Source of the DNA: Hyphomonadaceae bacterium
GTDB lineage: Bacteria; Pseudomonadota; Alphaproteobacteria; Caulobacterales; Hyphomonadaceae
NCBI GenBank assembly: GCA_024742355.1
Contig: JANSYM010000010.1
Location: 62,001-126,000, forward strand
Length of the DNA stretch: 64,000 nucleotides
Direction: 5' to 3'
Below the pieces are notes generated by a model, which saw only the letters and a list, made by a program, of their open reading frames with translations, was not told the origin of the DNA and ran no database searches. A program made the translations under genes and the position numbers. Below, piece by piece: positions 15,405 to 24,158 of the stretch. Position 1 is the first letter of the stretch, and every line of letters begins with the position of its first letter.

Positions 15405-18071
15405 CTACCGTGACCACCAGCCGCGTTTTTTCTTTTTCGGCTTGGTTGTGGTCTCGAGGACCGGCTCCGTTGTCACCTGAGGCGCCGGTTCCGTCACCAG
15501 TTCAGGCTCGGGTTCCGGTGCGGGCGCGGGGGCCGGCTCAGGGGTTGGCTCGGGCTCTGCTTCGGCCACAGGCTCTGGTGTTGGCTCGGGCGCGGGTTCT
15601 GGCTCAGGCGCTGGTTCCAGAGCGACGATTGGCGCGTCTTCCGCAGGTTCAGCTGGGGCAGCGTCTTCCGCCTCTGGCGTCTGCTCAGACCCTTCATCTG
15701 TTGTGTTTGCCTCTGCTGCCTCTGGAGCGGTTTCACCCTCTCCGCCACGACGTTTGCGGCGACGACGGCGGCGGCGTTTCTTGCCTTCCTTGGACTCTTC
15801 ATCCGAGCTGGCTTCAGGCGATGCTTCGGTCTGGGCTTCTGCTTCTGACGCGCGTGCTTCCGGCACCGCGACAGGCTTGGCGCTGAGGCCGCCTTCGCTG
15901 GCGTCCGGCAATTCGTCGGGCGAGTCGCCAAGAAGGTTGGAGATCGACATAGCCAGGCCATCCAGCAGCGCGCCGCCATCAGATGGTGGTGCGCCAGGAT
16001 CCATGGCTTCGCCATCCTTGCGACGACGACGGCCTCCGCGGCGGCCACGGCGGCGACGTTTCCGGCGACCGCCTGATTCTTCGCCGTCTTCGTCAGCGGC
16101 GGTTGCGGCCGTATCTGGCTCGTCTTCATCCTCATCGTCTTCGGCGTCTGGCAGCAGATGATCATCTGCATCGCCTTCGAGGAATTCATCGCGATTGAAT
16201 TTCTTGCGGCGACGGCGACCGCTGGACGCCTTGTCGGCATCAATCTCGAAATCGCCCGGGATCATCGCACCCGAGGATTTGATGGCGATGGTGAAGCCGG
16301 CTTCGTCTTCAATGGCCGAAATCGAGTCGCGTTTGGAATTGAGCAGGTAGAGCGCCACGTCGGTCGGCGCGGTGACGGTCATGCCGCGCAAGCCACCGCC
16401 GGCAGCACGCGCTTCGACAGCGCGCAACAATTGCAGGGCTGAGGACGGGATCGAGCGGCGGCGACCGGTGCCATCACAGGCGTCACATTTGTCTGATGTC
16501 GCTTGCAACACACCGGCACGGCGGCGCTGGCGCGAGATTTCCATCAGGCCAAATTGCGAGATGCGATTGTTCTGAACGCGCGCCCGGTCGAGCTTCAGCG
16601 CATCCTTCATCTTCTTCTCGACGGCGCGATTATTCTTGTTCTCGTCCATGTCGATAAAGTCGATGACGACAAGTCCGGCGAGGTCGCGCAGGCGCATCTG
16701 GCGGCAGGCTTCCTCGGCGGCTTCGAGATTGGTGTGCAGCGCGGTCTGTTCGATATTGCGCTCGCGGGTCGATTTACCCGAGTTCACGTCAATTGCGACC
16801 AGGGCTTCAGTCTGGTTGATGACCAGATAACCACCAGATTTCATCTGAACCGTCGGTGAGAAGATTGAATCGAGCTGATCCTCGACGCCTTCCTTGACGA
16901 AGAGCGGCGCCTGGGCGGTCCAGCGTTTCACCTTCTTGGCCTGGGTCGGCATCAACGTCTTGGCGAGATCCTTGGCTTCGCGATAGGCGCGGTCCCCCTG
17001 GACCACGACTTCAGCGATTTCGCGATCGAACATGTCACGCATGGCCCGGTGTACGAGGCCGCCTTCTTCGTGAATGCGTTCCGGTGCGACTGATTCCAGC
17101 GTCTTGGCGCGAATGTTCGACCACAGTTTTTGCAGATAGTCATAGTCGCGGCGGATTTCCGACTTGGTGCGCTTGGCGCCGGCCGTGCGGACGATCAGGC
17201 CCATGCCCTTCGGCACTTGCAGGCCATCCATGATGGTTTTCAGGCGCTTGCGGTCATTGCCGTTCGGGATCTTGCGAGAGATGCCGCCGCCGCGCGGCGT
17301 GTTTGGCATCAGCACGGAATAGCGTCCGGCGAGAGACAGATAGGTTGTCAACGCGGCGCCTTTATTGCCGCGCTCTTCCTTGACCACCTGGACCAGCAGG
17401 ACCTGGCGGCGGCGAATAACTTCCTGAATTTTGTAGCGACGGGTGATCGAGCTGCCGCGAGACTTGCGCGGGCTGCGACGACGACGTTCTGCCTTGGCCG
17501 GCTTCTTTTTCTTCTTGTCGTCGCCGGAGTCAGCGTCTTTGTCAGAGTCTGCGTCTTCGTCGGCACTGGCCTCGGCCTCGCCGTCTTCGGAATCGCCGTC
17601 GCTATCTTCAGAATCAGCTTCAGAAGCGGCTTCGTCAGCCTCTTCATTTGCATCATCCTCATCGGCGGAGGCGTCTGTTTCGTCGTCGCCATTCTCGTCA
17701 TCGTCTTCAGCCTCGTCGGCTTCGGACTCGATTTCGTCGAGATCGTCCTCATCATCCGGATCATCGTCAGCTGCGGCTTCGGCCTCACGTGCGGCTTCTT
17801 CCAGCAAGGCCTCGCGGTCAGCTTGCGGGAGCTGGTAATAATCAGGGTGGATTTCGCTGAATGCGAGGAAACCGTGCCGGTTGCCGCCATATTCGACGAA
17901 ACAGGCTTGCAAAGAGGGCTCTACCCGCGTGACTTTCGCGAGATAGATGTTGCCTCTTAGTTGTTCGTTTCCAGTTGTTTCAAAGTCAAAGTCCTCGACA
18001 CGTCCATTGTTGACGAGGGCGACACGGGTCTCTTCCTGGTGGACCGCGTCGATCAGCATAAGTTTGCTCAT
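15405..18071 (-). CDS. rne: Ribonuclease E
   Basis: 888 residues; the main mRNA-decay and rRNA-processing endonuclease and degradosome scaffold. The N-terminal S1 domain (VTRVEPSLQACFVEYG) is split by a very acidic insertion of Glu, Asp, Ala and Ser (about residues 85-205), typical of alphaproteobacterial RNase E, before the second part of S1. The catalytic DNase I-like region contains VAIDVNSGKS and IDFIDMDENKNNR, and the zinc link reads CDACDGTG near residue 528. The C-terminal third is disordered: arginine-rich patches, then Pro-Glu-Ala repeats. It ends KKKKRGWWSR; in Caulobacter a GWW tail recruits PNPase. Confidence 0.97.
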   Translation of the reverse strand: MSKLMLIDAVHQEETRVALVNNGRVEDFDFETTGNEQLRGNIYLAKVTRVEPSLQACFVEYGGNRHGFLAFSEIHPDYYQLPQADREALLEEAAREAEAAADDDPDDEDDLDEIESEADEAEDDDENGDDETDASADEDDANEEADEAASEADSEDSDGDSEDGEAEASADEDADSDKDADSGDDKKKKKPAKAERRRRSPRKSRGSSITRRYKIQEVIRRRQVLLVQVVKEERGNKGAALTTYLSLAGRYSVLMPNTPRGGGISRKIPNGNDRKRLKTIMDGLQVPKGMGLIVRTAGAKRTKSEIRRDYDYLQKLWSNIRAKTLESVAPERIHEEGGLVHRAMRDMFDREIAEVVVQGDRAYREAKDLAKTLMPTQAKKVKRWTAQAPLFVKEGVEDQLDSIFSPTVQMKSGGYLVINQTEALVAIDVNSGKSTRERNIEQTALHTNLEAAEEACRQMRLRDLAGLVVIDFIDMDENKNNRAVEKKMKDALKLDRARVQNNRISQFGLMEISRQRRRAGVLQATSDKCDACDGTGRRRSIPSSALQLLRAVEARAAGGGLRGMTVTAPTDVALYLLNSKRDSISAIEDEAGFTIAIKSSGAMIPGDFEIDADKASSGRRRRKKFNRDEFLEGDADDHLLPDAEDDEDEDEPDTAATAADEDGEESGGRRKRRRRGRRGGRRRRKDGEAMDPGAPPSDGGALLDGLAMSISNLLGDSPDELPDASEGGLSAKPVAVPEARASEAEAQTEASPEASSDEESKEGKKRRRRRRRKRRGGEGETAPEAAEANTTDEGSEQTPEAEDAAPAEPAEDAPIVALEPAPEPEPAPEPTPEPVAEAEPEPTPEPAPAPAPEPEPELVTEPAPQVTTEPVLETTTKPKKKKRGWWSR

Positions 18072-18489
18072 TGTAAGCTGCCTTGCAGTCTGGCGGCGCT
18101 AAGGCCCGCAATCGTTGCGGGCGATGGCGAAACGCGCCAGTGAATGTGTTATTAGGGACAGGCAGCCCACCAGTCCGGCCTGCTCTTTCCATAGAGCGGC
18201 TCTCGGTCCTGATTGTCACGGCCTGTAAGCTCATATTATCCGTTCCGGTCTCGGCGTTAGTGCAGGGGATTAGGCCTGTTCACCCGCCTTTCGGGGATTC
18301 TGTTCGGGCCCCGTTCGGGGTTGTCCCCTACATGCCCCTTCTGGTCGCGAATTAAAAGGCCAAAAATGCGGGCAAGCGGATGAATATTCCCTGCACGCAG
18401 ATAAATGTGTGATTAAGACTGGATAGAATAAACAGAGACATTGGGTTAATGAGGCGCCTGGGGCGGCGCCGATAGAGCGAATACGATTG
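18072..18489. promoter_or_regulatory. Divergent rne/amiC promoter region with alternating G4 and C4 blocks
   Basis: About 420 bases with no gene. Within 18283-18328 runs of GGGG (18293-18296, 18317-18320) alternate with CCCC (18309-18312, 18325-18328). Several hairpins exclude each other, for example CCCC-GTTC-GGGG at 18309-18320 against GGGG-TTGT-CCCC at 18317-18328. If transcribed from the rne side, this is a long structured 5' leader. RNase E of enteric bacteria autoregulates through its 5' leader, so a similar role is possible here. Promoter elements could not be assigned with confidence. Confidence 0.4.
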
Positions 18490-19743
18490 ATGCATTCGGT
18501 GAAGGTTTTTTGTCTGTTTATCGTGTCGGCCTGGCTGGCGGCCACCGGCGCAGCGCAGGTGCAATCGATCGGTATTGCCGGTGACGGCGAATTCACCCGA
18601 ATCACCATCACTTCCGAATCGTCCATGCGGCCGGACATTTTTCTGCGCGAAACCGTCGACGGAATGGTGATCGAGATGGTGCCCGAAACGTTCCGGCTTG
18701 GCGCCGAGCCCTTCTTTGCCGAGCCGACGGGCGGCATCTATGCCTATACGCTCGACACAGACCGGGTCGTGTTTGAACTCGATCGGCCGATGATGGTCAT
18801 GCGCGAGATTGACTTGCCGCCATCCGGCTCTGAAGGCCTGTATCGTTATATTCTCGACCTGAGCGGGGTGTCGGAAACCCGGTTCCGCAACGCTGCACGG
18901 CGCGATGAGAAGCGGTTTGCACGCTTCGAAGCGGCCCGCAGCGGTGCGCCGATTGAGCCGGAGCCGATCGAAATGGCTGAGACGGTGCCGCTGACCCAAC
19001 CAGAATCCCCTTCGGCGAAGCCCGCAACGATTGGCGCTTTGATGCAGATGGCGGCGCGCAGCCGGCGTGTGATTGTCATCGATCCCGGTCATGGCGGCCG
19101 CGATCCTGGCGCGCTCGCAATCATTGGCGGCAAGGAAAGCGACATTGTCCTCAAGACCTCGCTGAAGCTGAAACAGATGATCGAGCAGGACCCGCGCTAT
19201 GTGGTGAGACTGACCCGTGAGACGGATGTCTATGTCGAGCACGAGGACCGCGTGACCAAGGCGCGCAATTGGGGCGCGGACCTGTTCATCTCGGTACACG
19301 CCGACGCTGCAGGGGCGCCAACCGTATCCGGCGCGTCGGTCTATACGATCTCGACCCGCGGCGAAGCCCGGATTGAGGGCACGGCCCGCAAATTCGGTTG
19401 GGACCTGCCCATCGAGGACGGCACGTCCATAGAAGTGTCGAACATTCTCCAGGACCTGACCTTGCGCGAAACCAAGTCCAATTCTTCGATTTTCGCCGAA
19501 TTCCTGGTGCCAGAGCTCGGCAAGGCCGGGCCGCTGGTGCGCAATTCCCATCGCCAGGGCAACCTATTCGTGCTGCTGGCGCCGGATGTGCCTGCGGTGC
19601 TGGTCGAGATTGGCTTCCTGACCAATCGCGAAGATGCCCGGCGGCTGAAATCGGAGCGCGGACGGCGCAAATCGGCGGAAGCCATCAAGCGCGCGATCGA
19701 TGCCTATTTCGATCGCCAGGATTTAATCTTGGCAACGAACTGA
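18490..19743 (+). CDS. amiC: N-acetylmuramoyl-L-alanine amidase (AmiC type)
   Basis: 417 residues. A signal peptide (MHSVKVFCLFIVSAWLAATGAAQ) is followed by an AMIN-like region (about residues 25-140), then a zinc Amidase_3 domain. The domain shows VIDPGHGGRDPGA, VHADAAGAPTVSGASVY and the C-terminal catalytic Glu in LVEIGFLTN. It cleaves the amide bond between N-acetylmuramic acid and the stem peptide during daughter-cell separation. ATG 18490 is preferred to the TTG just before it. It starts the block amiC, PBP1A, prfB and is divergent from rne. Confidence 0.94.
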   Translation: MHSVKVFCLFIVSAWLAATGAAQVQSIGIAGDGEFTRITITSESSMRPDIFLRETVDGMVIEMVPETFRLGAEPFFAEPTGGIYAYTLDTDRVVFELDRPMMVMREIDLPPSGSEGLYRYILDLSGVSETRFRNAARRDEKRFARFEAARSGAPIEPEPIEMAETVPLTQPESPSAKPATIGALMQMAARSRRVIVIDPGHGGRDPGALAIIGGKESDIVLKTSLKLKQMIEQDPRYVVRLTRETDVYVEHEDRVTKARNWGADLFISVHADAAGAPTVSGASVYTISTRGEARIEGTARKFGWDLPIEDGTSIEVSNILQDLTLRETKSNSSIFAEFLVPELGKAGPLVRNSHRQGNLFVLLAPDVPAVLVEIGFLTNREDARRLKSERGRRKSAEAIKRAIDAYFDRQDLILATN

Positions 19744-19834
19744 CGGTTCGCCTTTGCGACACTGCAGAAGCGCCTTAGTCTTGCCCCGTTGGCGTGTGAT
19801 TCACCGCGCTGAAGAATTATGAGGTCCGAGTGCC

Positions 19835-22420
19835 ATGTGGGCAGCCATCAAACAGCGTGTATTCACCTGGAAATTCCTGCTTTGGACGGTGCTGGCAGGG
19901 ATTGCCATCGGTGTGGCGGCGATCATCGCCTTCCTGATCTGGATGGCCGCACTTGGCCGGACCGTGCCGTCAGTTGAAAAACTGTCTGAGTATAATCCGC
20001 CGGTCACTTCGCGTGTGCATGCGGGTGACGGCACGCTGATCTACGAATTTGCTGATGAGCATCGCGTGTTCATTCCATACGAGGCAATCCCGGAACATGT
20101 CATTCATGCGTTCGTCGCCGCCGAAGACAAGAAGTTCTTCACGCATGGCGGGCTCGACTATCTCGGCATGACCCGCGGCGTCATCAACACCGCCAAGAAC
20201 AAGCTGACGGGCAGTGGCGGCATGCAAGGCGGTTCGACCATTACCCAGCAGGTCGCCAAGAACATGCTGCTGACCCGTGACCAGACCATTGTCCGCAAGG
20301 CCAAGGAAGCCATCGTTGCGCAGCGCATGGAAAAGGCGTTCACCAAAGAGCACATTATCGAGCTCTACCTGAATGAGATCTATCTCGGCGGACGCTCGTA
20401 TGGAGTCGGCTCGGCAGCGCTCAACTATTTCAACAAGTCGCTGCCGGAACTCGATCTGTCGGAGGCGGCGGTGCTCGCCTCGCTGCCGAAATTCCCGGGC
20501 CGGGTGAACCCGTACACCAATCCCGAACGGGTCCTGCAGCGCCGCAATTATGTGCTCAATCGCATGGTCGATGATGGCTATATCACCCAGGAACAGGCCG
20601 ATGACGCCAAGGCCAAGCCACTGACCACGACGAAACGCCTGTACGGTCCTGAGTACGCCGCCGCGACCTATTTTGTGCAGGAGCTGCGCAAACAGCTGAT
20701 CGACCAATATGGCGAGGAAGAGCTGGAGCAGGGCGGACTGTCGATCCGCACGACGATCGATACGAAATTGCAACTGGCCGCGCAGGAAGCCCTGCAGGTT
20801 GGCCTGGAAACCTATGACCGTCGCCATGAGTATCGCGGGCCGATGCAATCGCTCGATCTGTCAGCGGACGACCTGATGGAGCAGCTGCAAGCGGTGACGC
20901 GCCCGGGCGGTTACGGGTCGTGGGAACGCGCGCTGATCACACGCATCACAGACAATGGCGCCACTTTGCTGCTTGATGATGGCGCAGAAACCTCGCTTCC
21001 TGCTGAAGACATCGAATGGAGCCAGACCTTTGTCCGCGCCAATGGGCAGACCGGATTGCGCGCCGGAGATGTCGTCCTGGCCGAAGTCAGCCGACAAGCC
21101 TTGAGCGTGGAGGAAAGCACCCCGACCCGCGAAGGCACGAGCGCAGAAGACAGCGAACCACTGGTCCCGGTCGAGCCGATCATGGTGCCGGTCGGGCAAG
21201 CCATCCTGAAACAGGTGCCGGATCTCGAAGGCGCGATCGTTGCGCTTGATCCACATACTGGCCGGGTGCTGGCCATGATGGGCGGCTATTCCTTCTTCAA
21301 GAGCCCGTTCAACCGGGTCACGCAGGCGCAGCGCCAGCCGGGCTCCTCGTTCAAGCCATTCGTTTACGGCGCCGCGCTCGAGCAGGGCTACACCCCATCC
21401 GTGCGCATCCTGGACTCGCCTTATGTCTATTATGACGAGAATACTGACGAGATCTGGAAACCGGAAAACTATGCCGAGGGGCGCAGCTATGGCGAAGTGA
21501 CCATGCGCGTGGCCCTGGAAAAATCCTATAACCAGGTCACCGCCCGCGTCGCCACCGACATTGGTATGGAAGCGGTGTCTGAGTTCGCCGAGCGGTTCGG
21601 CATCTATGATCGCCTGCCGCCTTATCCGGCCATGTCGCTGGGCTCTGGCGAAACCTCGCCCTGGCGGATGTCGAAAGCCTACGCGGCGCTCGTCAATGGC
21701 GGCAAGGAAGTCACGCCAACACTGCTCGACCGGGTTCAGGACCGGCGCGGTGTGACCCTGTACAAGCATGACCAGCGCGCCTGCGAAACCTGCACAGCCG
21801 AGGCCTGGGACGGCAGCAAGCCGCCGACCTTGCCGGATGATCGCAAGCAGCTGGTCGATCCGATCATCGCCTATCAGCTGGTCCACATGTTGGAAGGCGT
21901 GGTTGAGCGCGGCACAGGTCGCCGGGCGCGCCGGGTCGGCAAGCCACTGGCCGGCAAGACCGGCACGACCAATGATTATGTCGACGCACTGTTCTTCGGC
22001 TTCTCACCGGACCTGGTGGTCGGCATCTGGACCGGTTTTGATACACCGCGCACGCTGGGCGAGGGCGAAGGTGGCGGCGCTGTTGCCGGCGTCATCTTCA
22101 CTGAGTTCATGGAGCGTGCACTTGCCGACGAACCGGCGCTGCCTTTCCGCATTCCGCCGGGCGTACGCCTGGTCTCGGTCGATGCCCAAACCGGCGGCAT
22201 GCCGACCTTTGCGAGCGAAGAGATCATCCTTGAAGCGTTCCGACCCGGGACTGAGCCTGGCATGGCGTTCAGCGAGAATTCAAATCTCAGCCTGTCCGGG
22301 ATTGGTGACAATTCCATCTTTGGTCAGGGCACGCCGCTGGAACCGCAAATTGATCCGGAGACGGGTGAAGTTGTGGAATCGGATGTCATTCAGACCGATA
22401 TCGAGGACGAGGTTTATTGA
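19835..22420 (+). CDS. mrcA: Penicillin-binding protein 1A (bifunctional class A PBP)
   Basis: 861 residues. One N-terminal membrane helix (about residues 14-38). The glycosyltransferase domain has catalytic Glu97 in AAEDKKFFTHGG and QGGSTITQQVAKN. An OB-like insertion region lies near residues 325-430. The transpeptidase domain carries SSFK with Ser504, SYN in KSYNQVTARV, and KTG at Lys708. It polymerises and cross-links peptidoglycan at the inner membrane. The tail (residues about 820-861) is acidic. It lies 91 bases after amiC and 54 before prfB. Confidence 0.96.
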   Translation: MWAAIKQRVFTWKFLLWTVLAGIAIGVAAIIAFLIWMAALGRTVPSVEKLSEYNPPVTSRVHAGDGTLIYEFADEHRVFIPYEAIPEHVIHAFVAAEDKKFFTHGGLDYLGMTRGVINTAKNKLTGSGGMQGGSTITQQVAKNMLLTRDQTIVRKAKEAIVAQRMEKAFTKEHIIELYLNEIYLGGRSYGVGSAALNYFNKSLPELDLSEAAVLASLPKFPGRVNPYTNPERVLQRRNYVLNRMVDDGYITQEQADDAKAKPLTTTKRLYGPEYAAATYFVQELRKQLIDQYGEEELEQGGLSIRTTIDTKLQLAAQEALQVGLETYDRRHEYRGPMQSLDLSADDLMEQLQAVTRPGGYGSWERALITRITDNGATLLLDDGAETSLPAEDIEWSQTFVRANGQTGLRAGDVVLAEVSRQALSVEESTPTREGTSAEDSEPLVPVEPIMVPVGQAILKQVPDLEGAIVALDPHTGRVLAMMGGYSFFKSPFNRVTQAQRQPGSSFKPFVYGAALEQGYTPSVRILDSPYVYYDENTDEIWKPENYAEGRSYGEVTMRVALEKSYNQVTARVATDIGMEAVSEFAERFGIYDRLPPYPAMSLGSGETSPWRMSKAYAALVNGGKEVTPTLLDRVQDRRGVTLYKHDQRACETCTAEAWDGSKPPTLPDDRKQLVDPIIAYQLVHMLEGVVERGTGRRARRVGKPLAGKTGTTNDYVDALFFGFSPDLVVGIWTGFDTPRTLGEGEGGGAVAGVIFTEFMERALADEPALPFRIPPGVRLVSVDAQTGGMPTFASEEIILEAFRPGTEPGMAFSENSNLSLSGIGDNSIFGQGTPLEPQIDPETGEVVESDVIQTDIEDEVY

Positions 22421-22474
22421 CCTGAACGTGAAACGCCTCCATTTCCAGCGATCACTTGAGTTTCAGGAATTAGA

Positions 22475-23588
22475 ATGTCAGCAGAAATTCTCGCCCTTGC
22501 CGAACAAATCAAGCAGTCCTCGGAACTGCTGAGGAGGCGTCTTTGACTGGGACGTCGCCAGCAAACGCCTTGATGAACTAAACGCCCTGTCGGAACGCCC
22601 GGATTTCTGGGACGATCCGGAACAGGCCCGCAAGCTGATGGCCGAACGCCAGAAGCTGGAAACCGGCATGCAGACGGTTGAAGAGCTTGAACAAGAGGCC
22701 GCAGATGGTCTCGAACTGCTCGAATTGGCCGATGGCGATGAAGACATGCTCGCCGATGTTGCGAGCTCCTTACGCCGCGCCGCTGAGAAAGCCGAGAAGG
22801 CCGAGCTCGAAGCGCTGCTTTCGGGCGAGGCGGACGGCAATGATTGCTATATGAACATAAATTCTGGTGCCGGCGGTACGGAAAGTCAGGACTGGGCCTC
22901 GATGATCCGGCGCATGTATGTGCGCTGGGCCGAGCAGTCCGGCTACAAGGTCGAGGAAGTTGAGAGCCATGAGGGTGACGAAGCCGGGATCAAATCCGCG
23001 ACGCTGCTGATCAAGGGCGAAAACGCTTATGGCTGGCTGAAATCGGAGCAGGGGGTGCATCGCCTGGTGCGGATCTCGCCCTATGACAGCTCAGCGCGCC
23101 GTCATACCAGTTTTGCTTCTGTGGCCGTGTCACCCGTGATCGATGACTCGATCGAGGTCGAGATCAATCCGTCCGATGTCCGCACCGATACTTATCGCGC
23201 CTCAGGCAAAGGCGGACAGCACGTCAACAAGACCGACTCCGCCGTGCGCCTGACCCACGAGCCGACAGGGATTGCGGTCGCCTGCCAGTCCGGACGCTCG
23301 CAACACCAGAACCGGGCCTCGGCCTGGGAAATGCTGCGTTCGCGCCTCTACGAAGTGGAGTTGCAAAAACGCCAGCAAGCGGCGCAGGACAGCCACGATT
23401 CCAAGACGGAGATCGGCTGGGGACATCAAATCCGCTCTTATGTGCTGCAGCCCTATCAGTTGGTGAAGGACCTACGCACCAATCATGAGACGTCTGATAC
23501 TGGCGGCGTGCTGGATGGCGATCTGACACCGTTTCTCTCAGCGGCCTTGTCGCATGCGCTTGGCGACAGTCAGACCGAAGATGCCTAA
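22475..23588 (+). CDS. prfB: Peptide chain release factor 2, expressed through a programmed +1 frameshift
   Basis: The full product needs a +1 shift: ATG 22475 opens 23 codons, then an in-frame TGA at 22544-22546. Skipping T22544 continues as GAC TGG GAC to the stop at 23588, giving 370 residues, close to E. coli RF2 (365). RF2 recognises UGA and UAA. The GGQ peptidyl-hydrolysis motif is at residues 246-248 in [11 protein letters not shown]. The stop-codon recognition loop reads RISPYDSS, so SPY stands where E. coli has SPF. Taking only the downstream frame would lose the conserved N-terminus ([13 protein letters not shown]). Confidence 0.96.
22532..22547 (+). promoter_or_regulatory. prfB programmed +1 frameshift site
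   Basis: The order is AGGAGG (22532-22537), 3 bases, CTT (22541-22543), TGA (22544-22546), C. This is the canonical prfB signal: a Shine-Dalgarno-like element immediately upstream of CUU-UGA-C. When RF2 is scarce, slow termination at UGA lets the ribosome slip +1, so RF2 controls its own synthesis. The sequence is intact, so the gene is not a pseudogene. Confidence 0.96.
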
Positions 23589-23595
23589 AACGAAA

Positions 23596-23619
23596 AAGCC
23601 GGACCCGAAGGTCCGGCTT
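23596..23619. terminator. Bidirectional intrinsic terminator between prfB and the bactofilin gene
   Basis: A perfect 10-bp stem (AAGCCGGACC / GGTCCGGCTT) closes a CGAA tetraloop. A TTCTTTG stretch follows on the plus strand and an A-run precedes it, giving a U-run on the opposite transcript. It can therefore end both the prfB block and the convergent bactofilin operon. Confidence 0.9.
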
Positions 23620-23645
23620 CTTTGTATTGGTCCTGCTTGCTTATT

Positions 23646-24158
23646 TTAAGCGTTGCCGGCTGGGCCGTTTGGCGTTGGCAGGCCTGTGGCATTGCCGAGA
23701 CCCGAGCCATTCGTCTGCGGCGCCTGTGCGGCAGGCTTTGGCGCCGTTTCCTTGAGCGGGTTCTCTTCGCGTTTGACCTGGCCTTCAAAGCTGGCATCCG
23801 GCTGAATGATCAGCGCGGCATGGAAAATGTCGCCTTCGACAGAAGCGCCGGTTTCCAGCTCGACCTTGCGGGCACGGATGGAGCCAACAATCTTGCCTTT
23901 GACGCGGAGCGTTTCAGCCTTGATCTCGCCAATGATGCGCCCGGTTGAGCCGACCGTTACGTCGCCAGAGGTGACGTCGCCTTCGACCTGACCGTCAATT
24001 TGAAGTGCACCCGCGGATTTGATCGAGCCTTTGATCTCAACGTCTGAGCAAATGATCGATGCGCCAACCCGGGCTGCAGGCTTTGACGAGGCGCTGCGCA
24101 CGGCGTCTTGCGCCGGGGTCATGCCTGGTGGTGTGTCGCCCTTAGTCTTCGTAAACAT
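23646..24158 (-). CDS. Bactofilin (polymer-forming cytoskeletal protein)
   Basis: 170 residues. The central domain (about residues 35-130) is a run of short beta-helix repeats such as IKGSIKSAGALQIDGQVEGDV, the bactofilin fold. Flexible tails flank it: an N-terminal Thr/Pro/Ser stretch and a Pro/Ala/Asn-rich C-terminus. Bactofilins self-assemble into filaments without nucleotide and position cell-wall enzymes. The start overlaps the end of the M23 endopeptidase gene by 17 bases, so they are co-translated, as expected for a shape-determining pair. Confidence 0.95.
   Translation of the reverse strand: MFTKTKGDTPPGMTPAQDAVRSASSKPAARVGASIICSDVEIKGSIKSAGALQIDGQVEGDVTSGDVTVGSTGRIIGEIKAETLRVKGKIVGSIRARKVELETGASVEGDIFHAALIIQPDASFEGQVKREENPLKETAPKPAAQAPQTNGSGLGNATGLPTPNGPAGNA

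Noticed and set aside
15450-15720. Tandem repeats (Glu-Pro-Ala-Pro) as a mobile or CRISPR-like array
   Set aside because: They are in frame inside the rne coding region and encode the disordered C-terminal tail.
22475-22546. prfB as a frameshifted pseudogene
   Set aside because: The frame break coincides with the canonical CTT-TGA-C slippage site and its Shine-Dalgarno element, so it is programmed and not damage.
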